Source of the DNA: PVC group bacterium
GTDB lineage: Bacteria > Verrucomicrobiota > Kiritimatiellia > SS1-B-03-39 > UBA6053
Reading direction: 5' to 3'
DNA length: 11,358 bases
Assembly (NCBI GenBank): GCA_003565035.1
Contig: PXDP01000498.1
Location: 1-11,358, forward strand
A program made the position numbers and the translations under genes. The notes under the pieces are model-generated. The model was given only the letters and a program-made list of their open reading frames with translations. It searched no databases and had not been told where the DNA came from. How positions within the stretch are numbered: the first letter of the stretch is position 1; the number at the start of each line of letters is the position of its first letter. Of the stretch, positions 5,181 to 11,358 are shown one piece after another.

Positions 5181-7190
5181 TCAGCGCGTTTGGGACGCTA
5201 CCTGTCCACTGTAAAGCGGAATAAACACCAAATGGGGCTCCCGGGCGGGGAGCACCTCCCAGACAAGGTCGCGGGTGACACCGCCGCGGATTTCGCGGAC
5301 CATGACCTGGACGGGTCCGTGGTAGGAATGGTTGGCTTTCCAGTCGGTGGTGGCGGCGGTGACGGAGACACTCGACTCGTCGTTGATGACCGTGGGTACG
5401 TTGTGTCCGCCGGGATGGTACTGGCGCACGGAACTGAAGGTGCCGCCGAGGATCTCGGTGCGTCCGCCGTTGCGGGTGTGAAAGCAGATGGAATTGTCCT
5501 CGGTGAGAAATCCGAGCACCCAGAGATCGCCGCCGTCGTTGAGCACCTGGGTGCGGGCGTGCACGGGATCAAGCTGACGCGCCCAGACCCGCTGTCCCGT
5601 GAAGGCCAGTCCAATGAGCTTTTCGCCGGGATAGGTGCGGCAGGCGCAGTTTTCGATGTACACCTTCGATCCCGGAACCGTGTTGCGGTACAAGGCATTG
5701 TCCTGGGTCTGGATGTCCCGCAGCACGAGGGTGCGCAGCCCGGCATGATCCAGGAGGCGGTGCAGGCCCATGAAGGCGGCCTGGGTGAAAATACGCTCGA
5801 TGACCAGGGGCCTGTCTCCGGCAACGATGATCAAGGCTCCCGCATCTTCCATCGTATTCAGCGGGGCACCGGCGGACAGGTCGGCAAAGCGGAAATCGAG
5901 ATGTTCAACAGACGCGGGGATGCGCAGCGGACGGGTGATATGAAAACAGCCGCGGGGGAAATGCAGGCGGGGTTCCCCGCTGTCGAGCGCGGCCTGTATC
6001 GCCTCGCTGTCGTCGGAGACGCCGTCCCCTTTCACCCCAAAGCTGCTCAGGCAGACGCTGTCGGCATCGGGATGACCCTTGCGCGGCCGCGGCGCGTGTT
6101 CGATAGGGAGACACAGGCTACCCCGCAGCGAATCACTGAACAGGCGGTTCGGTAAGTGGCTCACCCACTCCGGCACTGTCAGCGAGTCCACATCGAATCC
6201 GCCCCCGTGCTGGATGCCGCGTCCGTAACCCTCTGCCCTGAGATCGCGCAGAAACAGCACCCCGGTTTCCGTCTTCACAGCGGGCATCGCGGGGTCCCCG
6301 CCCATGGCCATGACCCCCACCGCAGCCACATGGGCGGCACTGCCGGTGATCCAGAGGGCCGGCACGGTATTATGGCTTTGCAGTCCTTCCAGTGAAACAA
6401 TGTGATTCTCAATGAAAACCCCGGCGCGGCTCTGTCCGGAAACCTCGATCTCCGACAGCACGGTATTGAGGCGGTGATGGCGGATTTCCACCCCGACCTC
6501 GAAACCTGTCACCTTCACCCGCTGAAACAGGGCGCAACTGCTGTTCCATTTGAGAATGGCGAGCCCCGCGCGCCCTGCCCCGTCGCCGGAACGAACCGTC
6601 ACATCCCGCACCACGCCGGTGTTGTTGCAATAGAAATCAATTCCCACCGCCCCGGGGTTGCGGCTGCCGGTGTCCACGGTAAGCTGTTCAATGCTGTTCT
6701 GCATGGCCACGGCGCTTTTCAGCCCGCGCAGGATTTCGATCACCGGCCGGTCTTCCCCCGCGCCAAAGCCGGGGCAGTGATCGTCGAGCCGGATGATACT
6801 TCGGTCGCGGTCCTCGCCAAGGAAATGAATCATCCTCGCCAGATGATCGTTATTCGGCTGGTTGAGGTGGTCGCTCCAGGAGTAACCCAGCGTGCGGCTC
6901 ACGCGGTAGGTTCCCGCCGGGAAATAGAGAATGGTGGCATGACCCACCTTTGGCGGCACGGTCATGCGCCCCGGATTGCACTCCGGCGACAACGCCACCG
7001 CAGCGGGTTCCGCCATGGCGGCGCGCGCCACGTGGGCCAGCATGCGGTCGTGCTCCATGGCATCGTCGATGGCCCGGCAAATCGCCGCGCTGCAATCCTT
7101 GCGTCCGGTGGGATCGCAGGCGTAAGGAGGAAGGGTCATGTCCACCACCACCGGGGTGGCGGGTTTGAATGCTTGCTTTGAATTATTCAT
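5181..7190 (-). CDS. Twin right-handed beta-helix protein B (pectate-lyase-3 / GH55-like architecture)
   Basis: 669 residues, with no recognisable signal peptide (N-terminus MNNSKQAFKPATPVVVD), so probably cytoplasmic. Two pectate-lyase-3-like units are visible. The first has CDPTGRKDCSAAICRAIDD followed by YFPAGTYRVSRTLGYS at residue 89. The second starts at residue 384 with FGVKGDGVSDDSEAIQAAL and then LHFPRGCFHITRPLRIP. Two such units in one chain recall the double beta-helix 'ribcage' of GH55 glucanases, and many family members act on acidic or beta-linked polysaccharides. I cannot assign catalytic residues. It is a clear paralogue of beta-helix protein A: from residue 151 (B) / 147 (A) roughly 60 % of residues match by eye. 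The ATG overlaps the GH127 stop as ATGA, with AGGA 6 nt upstream. It is the last gene of the minus-strand operon. A non-catalytic carbohydrate-binding role is possible. Confidence 0.8.
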   Translation of the reverse strand: MNNSKQAFKPATPVVVDMTLPPYACDPTGRKDCSAAICRAIDDAMEHDRMLAHVARAAMAEPAAVALSPECNPGRMTVPPKVGHATILYFPAGTYRVSRTLGYSWSDHLNQPNNDHLARMIHFLGEDRDRSIIRLDDHCPGFGAGEDRPVIEILRGLKSAVAMQNSIEQLTVDTGSRNPGAVGIDFYCNNTGVVRDVTVRSGDGAGRAGLAILKWNSSCALFQRVKVTGFEVGVEIRHHRLNTVLSEIEVSGQSRAGVFIENHIVSLEGLQSHNTVPALWITGSAAHVAAVGVMAMGGDPAMPAVKTETGVLFLRDLRAEGYGRGIQHGGGFDVDSLTVPEWVSHLPNRLFSDSLRGSLCLPIEHAPRPRKGHPDADSVCLSSFGVKGDGVSDDSEAIQAALDSGEPRLHFPRGCFHITRPLRIPASVEHLDFRFADLSAGAPLNTMEDAGALIIVAGDRPLVIERIFTQAAFMGLHRLLDHAGLRTLVLRDIQTQDNALYRNTVPGSKVYIENCACRTYPGEKLIGLAFTGQRVWARQLDPVHARTQVLNDGGDLWVLGFLTEDNSICFHTRNGGRTEILGGTFSSVRQYHPGGHNVPTVINDESSVSVTAATTDWKANHSYHGPVQVMVREIRGGVTRDLVWEVLPAREPHLVFIPLYSGQVASQTR
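5443..5597. repeat. DNA-level direct repeat, copy in beta-helix gene B
   Basis: This 155-bp stretch aligns without gaps to 9407-9561 at an offset of 3964 bp. By hand count 130 of 155 bases match (about 84 %). Identical runs of 20, 17, 26 and 24 nt occur at 5443-5462, 5464-5480, 5527-5552 and 5574-5597. It encodes the shared C-terminal region around QVLNDGGDLWVLGF. The match reflects a gene duplication kept similar by selection or gene conversion. Confidence 0.8.
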
Positions 7191-9160
7191 ACGAGGTCCT
7201 TTTCAAAATGCGCTTGTCGGAGAACAGAGGCGGCCAGGGGGATCAGCGCCACCGCAGTTGGTTTCCCTTCTGCCAGCAACGCGGTCTTCATCCACACCGG
7301 CGGCTCCGCCCATGGATTGGATTCCAGGGACAGGGGGCTCGTTTCGATCCTCAGTTCCGGTTCAGAGGATGCCCTGCGCAGGGTTTTTGCCGGGAGGACG
7401 GGAAAGGCATGGTAGTCGGCAAACCCCGGCACGGGATGTTCCTTCAAGGAATCAAGTCGGCTCTGGATCGGCGCGGCAAAAACCAGGTTTCCCCACGCTG
7501 CCGAGCTGCTGCCGTCCCGGTTCCGCTGCCAGACAGGCTGAAAGCCAAACGAGAGTTCGATCGATGTCCGCGTTCCCTGCACCCTCAGGACCAGATAATC
7601 CTCCTTGACCACACCGGGGATCGAAGCCGCTGGGTTTGCACCCTTTGGGATTCTGACCTTAAGCGAGAAGCCCACAGGCTGTTGGCACTCCACGGTGATG
7701 TGAAGTATGTCCTTAAAGGGATAATCCGTTTCGACCGAGAGGGTCACCGGCACGCCTTTCCATACCGCACGCACCTCGCAGGGACCGTGCAGCAGCAAAA
7801 CAATACCCTCTGCATCCAGACCGGCCATGGCGCCAATGTAATATGGCAGGGCCTTGGCGCTGTTCGGAGCGCAGCAGACCGCACAGTCCTGATGAGCAGG
7901 CGACAGTTTGAACCGTGGATTCGGGGTGCCGTCCGGCTCACGGCTGTCGAGCTGCCACTGGGTGTCGCTGCGCAGATAGGTCAGACCTTTTTGATCTGGA
8001 GAACGCTGCCCAAACCCGGCGTTAAACAGACAGCGCTCGACCTGATCGCCAAAGGCGGAATTCCCCAGGGCAAACAGCGCCTCGGTCAAACTGAATTGCA
8101 GTTCGGCGATGGAGCACATTTCCATGGGGGTGGTTTCGGGATGGGCTTCCGCACCGCAAATATCTTCAAACCCAATTCCGCCGCCCGAGAGCGACAGGCA
8201 GGAATGCAGTTTCTCCAGCGCCTGGTCCCAGGCACTGGCCAAGTCCCCGAATCCCGACAGCCGCCAGGCGTGAAGCAGCACCCGCAGGTGTTCATATACG
8301 TGCGCACCATGCTTGTAAAAGGGACGTTTGCAGTCTGCCAAATGGCACAGACAGAGGTCGTCATTGCGCGTCGGGTGCTCGCTGAACTGGCGGAACATTT
8401 CCAACGCATACCGTGAAAAACGCTCTTCGCCCGTAAGACGATGGAGCGAAATCAGCACATCGGTCAGCATGAGATTGTGGGTAATGCCGCCCCAGGGTTC
8501 CCGGACCGCAAACAAGTGATATTCTTTCCGCAGGGACTGCTGCATGGCACAGTCCGTCGCCCGGATGACCGCCTGCAGGACGCGGTCCTCATCCCGGGCC
8601 TGCGCCCAGGCCAGCAAGGCGCGCCCCACCGTCGCCAGCGCCCACAGTTCGCCGTTTTCCGCCTCATGCCGAAAACGCAAGTCCGGCGCATACACCCCGA
8701 GATAGCCATCCTCATCCTGCGATTGCAGGATGCTTTCCACCCAGGCCTCGGCCTTGCGCAAGGCGTCAGGGTCACCGCTAAGCAGAGCCGTGCGGAGAAA
8801 GCCGTCCCACCAGTTTCCCTGCGTTTCGGCATTCCACCATTTCATTTCCACATCGGCCCAGATTCCCTCGTCCGACCAGGAACTGCCGGTTTCGGCCGAA
8901 TCCCGAAGGCGGCTGCGACGGTCCCTGTTAAAGAGATCATCGGCAAAAATGGTCGGCACAATTCGATCCATTACGCCGACGAACCCTTCGTGCAAATCCC
9001 GCTTAAGCTGCGCCAGCAGCCAGCCTTTCGGACGAATGCTGCCAAAAGGGAGTGCCTCAAAGACGGGCGGCAGCGGGTGAAGGGTCCGCGTCGACCAGTC
9101 CAGTGGCTGCTCGGGCTGATAGAGGGTTTCGGGATCGTTGGGCAGATAGGGCGGTTTCAT
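7187..9160 (-). CDS. GH127-type glycosidase (beta-L-arabinofuranosidase family, DUF1680)
   Basis: 657 residues, with the length and layout of the GH127/DUF1680 group: an N-terminal (alpha/alpha)6 barrel to about residue 440, then beta-sandwich domains. Early motifs include GSIRPKGWLLAQLKRDL and WWNAETQGNWWDGF. The zinc/cysteine active site known from GH127 HypBA1 (Glu338, Cys340, Cys417, Cys418) is matched by Glu347-x-Cys349 in PMEMCSIAEL and Cys429-Cys430 in CCAPNSAK. Cys429 would be the nucleophile. Glu338 in GAEAH is a candidate acid/base, but only nine residues before Glu347, against sixteen in HypBA1 as I recall it. GH127 members release beta-L-arabinofuranose; related families take other sugars, so the substrate is open. 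No signal peptide is seen, so it should act on imported oligosaccharides. It overlaps both neighbouring beta-helix genes by ATGA, as the middle gene of a translationally coupled trio. Confidence 0.85.
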   Translation of the reverse strand: MKPPYLPNDPETLYQPEQPLDWSTRTLHPLPPVFEALPFGSIRPKGWLLAQLKRDLHEGFVGVMDRIVPTIFADDLFNRDRRSRLRDSAETGSSWSDEGIWADVEMKWWNAETQGNWWDGFLRTALLSGDPDALRKAEAWVESILQSQDEDGYLGVYAPDLRFRHEAENGELWALATVGRALLAWAQARDEDRVLQAVIRATDCAMQQSLRKEYHLFAVREPWGGITHNLMLTDVLISLHRLTGEERFSRYALEMFRQFSEHPTRNDDLCLCHLADCKRPFYKHGAHVYEHLRVLLHAWRLSGFGDLASAWDQALEKLHSCLSLSGGGIGFEDICGAEAHPETTPMEMCSIAELQFSLTEALFALGNSAFGDQVERCLFNAGFGQRSPDQKGLTYLRSDTQWQLDSREPDGTPNPRFKLSPAHQDCAVCCAPNSAKALPYYIGAMAGLDAEGIVLLLHGPCEVRAVWKGVPVTLSVETDYPFKDILHITVECQQPVGFSLKVRIPKGANPAASIPGVVKEDYLVLRVQGTRTSIELSFGFQPVWQRNRDGSSSAAWGNLVFAAPIQSRLDSLKEHPVPGFADYHAFPVLPAKTLRRASSEPELRIETSPLSLESNPWAEPPVWMKTALLAEGKPTAVALIPLAASVLRQAHFEKDLV

Positions 9161-11124
9161 GGCCTGCGCCCGGTGTACAGCGGGATGACCGCGAGGTTGT
9201 TCATTCTGAGCGGCAGCACTTCCCAGACCAGATCCATGTGTTCGCCGCCGCGGATTTCGCGGACCATGACGTGGGAGGGACCGGTGAAGGATCGCTCGAA
9301 CCGCCAGTCGGTGGTGGAGGCGGAGACGCTGACGGAGCTGTTGTCGTTGAGAAGGGTGGGTGAGTGGTGGCCGTCGGGGTGATACTGACGGAGCTGATTA
9401 AAGATACCGCCGAGGATCTCGGTGCGCCCGCCGTTGCGGGTGTGGAAGGCGGTGGAGGGGTTTTCGGTTTTGAACCCAAGCACCCAGAGGTCGCCGCCGT
9501 CGTTGAGCACCTGGGTACGGGCCCGCTCGGGGTTCAACTGACGCGCCCAGACCCGCTGTCCGCTGAACGCGAAAGGAATCAGGTCCTCATGATCCTGACA
9601 GGTGCAGGCGCAGTTTTCGATAAAGATTTTCGATCCCGGCACGGTGTTGTGGTACAGGGGATTGTTCTGGGTCTGCAGGTCGCGCAGCACCAGGGTGCGG
9701 ACCCCGTCCTGTTCCAGCAGGCGGTGCGGACCTTCGAAGTCGACATTGGTGAACAGCCGTTCGATGTGCAGGGGCCGTTCGCCGTCGCCCACAAGAAACA
9801 CACCCTGATCCGCCAGCGTTTTGAGAGGCTCCCCGGCGCTGAGACTGGAGAATCCGAAATCGATCTGCTCCACGTGCGCGGGAATGCGCAACGGTCGGGT
9901 GAGCAGATAATTGCCGGGCGGAAAACAGAGCCGGGGTGCACCGCTTTGCAACGCCGCCTCCAGGGCGTCGGTATCGTCGTGCTTTCCGTCGCCCGCCAGG
10001 GTAGAGAGGTCGGCGAGGTCCCCCTGCGGACGGGGTGGCGGATCTTCCACGGGCAGCCGCAGGGAACGGGCATCCTGATCGGGAAACAGGGTGCAGGCCG
10101 GATGACTGCACCACTCGGACAGGCCGGGACCGGCGACCGGAAAGCCGGCGATGTGGTCAAGGGCGCGTCCGTAGCCGTCGCTGCGCAGATCCCGCAGGAA
10201 CGCAACGCCCGCGCGAATCTCGACGGCGGCCGTGGCGGGGTCACCCCCTTCGGCGACGATATCGACCGCCACCACATGCGCGGCGGAGCCGGTGACGCAG
10301 AGGGCGGGCACGCGGTTGCGGCTGCGAAGTCGGTGGATGGAGAGATTGTGGTCATGCACGTGGATGCCGGCGCCGGACTGGCCCTCGACCTCGATGTCTT
10401 CGATCACGGAATAGAGTCGGTGATGGGGAAACTGGAGGCCCACTTGAAAGCCCTCCACCCGGATCCGCTGCATCAGGGCGCAACTGGAGTTCCATTTGCG
10501 GATGGCGATGCCCGCCAGGCCGGCGCCGTCGCCGGAGCGCACGGTGACCTCGCGCAGAGTGCCGGTGTTGTTGCAGAAAAAATCGATGCCGATGGCGCCG
10601 GGATTGCCGCGTCCGGTGTCGAGGGTCAGGTTCTCCACCGTGTTCTGCATGGCGATGGCGGTTTTGAGACCGCGCAGGATTTGCAGCACCGGCTTGCCGT
10701 GGGGCGAATCGAAACCGGGGGCGTTGTCGGCGAGACGGAGGATGGTTTCGGAACGGCATTCGCCTTCGATGTGGATCATGCGCGCGTAGTGGTCGCGCGA
10801 GGAGTTGAGCATGTCTGTGAAGGAATAGCCCAGGGTGTCGGAGACGAGATAGGTGCCTTTGGGAAAATAGAGCACGCGGGGCAAGGGCACATGCGGCGCC
10901 AGCACATGGCGCTCAGGCTGCGCCTCGAAGCTCAGAGGCTTGGCGCCGGGAGAGCGGAGATAGGCGTTGGTGGCGAGAATCTGCTCCCGGTCGGCACGCA
11001 GGGCGTCGTCAAAGGCCCGCCGAATAGCGGCGGTGCAATCCTCCCGCCCGCTCGGATCGCAGAAATACGGGGCGGCGGTGAGGTCGATGCGGAGGGTCCG
11101 GGTGGAGGAAGCGGCTTCGTGCAT
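9157..11124 (-). CDS. Twin right-handed beta-helix protein A (pectate-lyase-3 / GH55-like architecture)
   Basis: 655 residues, the first gene of the minus-strand operon. The N-terminus MHEAASSTRTLRIDL has no signal peptide. Unit 1 has FCDPSGREDCTAAIRRAFDD, then YFPKGTYLVSDTLGYS at residue 86. Unit 2 begins near residue 375 with TLAGDGKHDDTDALEAAL, then LCFPPGNYLLTRPLRIP. Conserved with paralogue B are VTVRSGDGAG, KWNSSCAL, HHRL, QVLNDGGDLWVLGF, HTRNGGRTEILGG and MVREIRGG near the C-terminus. The fold prediction is good; activity is unknown, and a polysaccharide lyase, a hydrolase or a non-catalytic binding protein are all possible. The stop overlaps the GH127 start (ATGA). No Shine-Dalgarno is seen before the ATG at 11124 (CGCTCCCCACC), and the leader carries a hexamer repeat and a terminator-like hairpin. 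The start is the first ATG that matches B at the N-terminus, so a nearby alternative start cannot be excluded. Confidence 0.8.
   Translation of the reverse strand: MHEAASSTRTLRIDLTAAPYFCDPSGREDCTAAIRRAFDDALRADREQILATNAYLRSPGAKPLSFEAQPERHVLAPHVPLPRVLYFPKGTYLVSDTLGYSFTDMLNSSRDHYARMIHIEGECRSETILRLADNAPGFDSPHGKPVLQILRGLKTAIAMQNTVENLTLDTGRGNPGAIGIDFFCNNTGTLREVTVRSGDGAGLAGIAIRKWNSSCALMQRIRVEGFQVGLQFPHHRLYSVIEDIEVEGQSGAGIHVHDHNLSIHRLRSRNRVPALCVTGSAAHVVAVDIVAEGGDPATAAVEIRAGVAFLRDLRSDGYGRALDHIAGFPVAGPGLSEWCSHPACTLFPDQDARSLRLPVEDPPPRPQGDLADLSTLAGDGKHDDTDALEAALQSGAPRLCFPPGNYLLTRPLRIPAHVEQIDFGFSSLSAGEPLKTLADQGVFLVGDGERPLHIERLFTNVDFEGPHRLLEQDGVRTLVLRDLQTQNNPLYHNTVPGSKIFIENCACTCQDHEDLIPFAFSGQRVWARQLNPERARTQVLNDGGDLWVLGFKTENPSTAFHTRNGGRTEILGGIFNQLRQYHPDGHHSPTLLNDNSSVSVSASTTDWRFERSFTGPSHVMVREIRGGEHMDLVWEVLPLRMNNLAVIPLYTGRRP
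9407..9561. repeat. DNA-level direct repeat, copy in beta-helix gene A
   Basis: Partner of 5443-5597, ungapped and about 84 % identical by hand count. The identical runs sit at 9407-9426, 9428-9444, 9491-9516 and 9538-9561. Same orientation, 3964 bp apart, with the whole GH127 gene between the copies. Confidence 0.8.
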
Positions 11125-11134
11125 GGTGGGGAGC

Positions 11135-11188
11135 GATTACGATGCGGATTACGATTACGAGTACGATTAGGATTACGATTACGATTTG
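11135..11188. repeat. Degenerate hexanucleotide tandem repeat, unit GATTAC
   Basis: Nine consecutive 6-bp units: GATTAC, GATGCG, GATTAC twice, GAGTAC, GATTAG, GATTAC twice, GATTTG. Five are exact and the others keep GA at the start. The array begins 10 bp upstream of the beta-helix A start codon, so it would lie in the 5' leader or promoter. On the operon strand it reads as repeated GTAATC, which contains -10-like TAAT. It can be read as Asp-Tyr codons on the plus strand, but no gene uses it. Confidence 0.85.
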
Positions 11189-11224
11189 AAAAAATACCCG
11201 CCACCCCTCGCGAGATGGCGGGTA
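11189..11224 (-). terminator. Strong intrinsic terminator, minus strand, with GNRA-capped stem
   Basis: Read on the minus strand, TACCCGCCA (11224-11216) pairs perfectly with TGGCGGGTA (11203-11195). The stem extends inward through UCUC/GGGG using two G-U wobbles, to a 13-bp stem closed by the tetraloop GCGA. Six T residues (11194-11189) follow directly. The inner wobble pairs form only in minus-strand RNA, which fixes the direction. It either ends a gene to the right of the window or acts as a terminator/attenuator in the leader of the beta-helix operon, 64 nt before that start codon. Confidence 0.8.
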
Positions 11225-11235
11225 CCCCACAGAAA

Positions 11236-11265
11236 AGAGGTCAGAGGGGAGAGGTCAGAGGTCAG
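11236..11265. repeat. Short direct repeats of AGAGGTCAG
   Basis: AGAGGTCAG occurs at 11236-11244, 11250-11258 and, overlapping by two bases, 11257-11265. The first two copies extend to an identical 12-mer, AGAGGTCAGAGG. The array lies just right of the terminator in noncoding sequence. No function is recognised. Confidence 0.7.
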
Positions 11266-11280
11266 GCTCCGGGACCGTCC

Positions 11281-11310
11281 GATTTGTCCCGATTTGTCCC
11301 GATGTGTCCG
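11281..11310. repeat. Tandem 10-bp repeat, unit GATTTGTCCC
   Basis: Two exact copies (11281-11290, 11291-11300) and a third with two changes (GATGTGTCCG, 11301-11310). The bases just before the array (GTCC) and after it (ATCCC) look like repeat remnants. From 11311 to the window end I see no gene or further structure. Confidence 0.75.
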
Positions 11311-11358
11311 ATCCCGTTCCCCCTCACCCGCGGCGGCGGAAGAGCAGTACAGTTGCCA

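Noticed and set aside
4962..6155. 397-codon plus-strand frame spanning the P450 end and beta-helix gene B
   Set aside because: It crosses two well-supported genes in the wrong frame or strand, is low-complexity and Gly/Val-rich, and resembles no family.
7169..9382. Two long plus-strand frames (7169-8416 and 8441-9382) opposite the GH127 gene
   Set aside because: The GH127 frame carries the conserved zinc and cysteine motifs. The opposite frames show no domain and are explained by base composition.
10967..11170. Small plus-strand frame ending in an Asp-Tyr-rich tail
   Set aside because: The tail is just the translation of the GATTAC repeat, and the rest is antisense to the beta-helix A gene.
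11135..11310. CRISPR array
   Set aside because: The repeats are 6-12 bp, tandem or overlapping, with no regular unique spacers.

Overview
The window is GC-rich and gene-dense, and looks like part of a bacterial carbohydrate-use region. I infer a PVC-superphylum organism (Verrucomicrobiota, Kiritimatiellota or Lentisphaerota). The reasons are family content (cupin glucose-6-phosphate isomerase, UroD-like methyltransferase, cupin/AraC regulator, GH127 next to pectate-lyase-like beta-helix proteins) and the degenerate simple repeats between genes. This is an inference from gene content, not a phylogenetic placement. No tRNA, rRNA, CRISPR array, transposase or integrase was seen.

Layout. (1) Positions 1-1733, plus strand: the 3' part of a class I mannose-6-phosphate isomerase gene overlaps a cupin-type glucose-6-phosphate isomerase gene by ATGA. 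(2) 1734-2600, minus strand: an AraC-family sensor/regulator converges on that pair with no gap. (3) 2601-2702: a 102-bp divergent control region. (4) 2703-5161, plus strand: UroD/MtaA-like methyltransferase, [2Fe-2S] ferredoxin and cytochrome P450; the last two overlap by ATGA. (5) 5181-11124, minus strand, transcribed right to left: beta-helix protein A, GH127-type glycosidase, beta-helix protein B. Both junctions are ATGA overlaps, and A and B are paralogues. (6) 11125-11358: noncoding, with a hexamer repeat, a strong minus-strand intrinsic terminator and two other short repeat arrays.

How the genes may work together (inference). The two isomerases feed mannose-6-P and glucose-6-P into fructose-6-P. 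The minus-strand operon encodes three proteins without recognisable signal peptides, so they probably act in the cytoplasm on imported oligosaccharides. The ferredoxin and P450 form an oxygen-dependent hydroxylase or O-demethylase pair, and the UroD-family protein is a zinc, probably corrinoid-linked, methyl transferase. Together with the AraC regulator they suggest a module for methylated sugars or another methylated compound. No ferredoxin reductase, corrinoid protein or transporter lies in the window.

The least explained parts are the P450/ferredoxin/UroD grouping, the A-GH127-B sandwich, and the leader with terminator and hexamer repeat.
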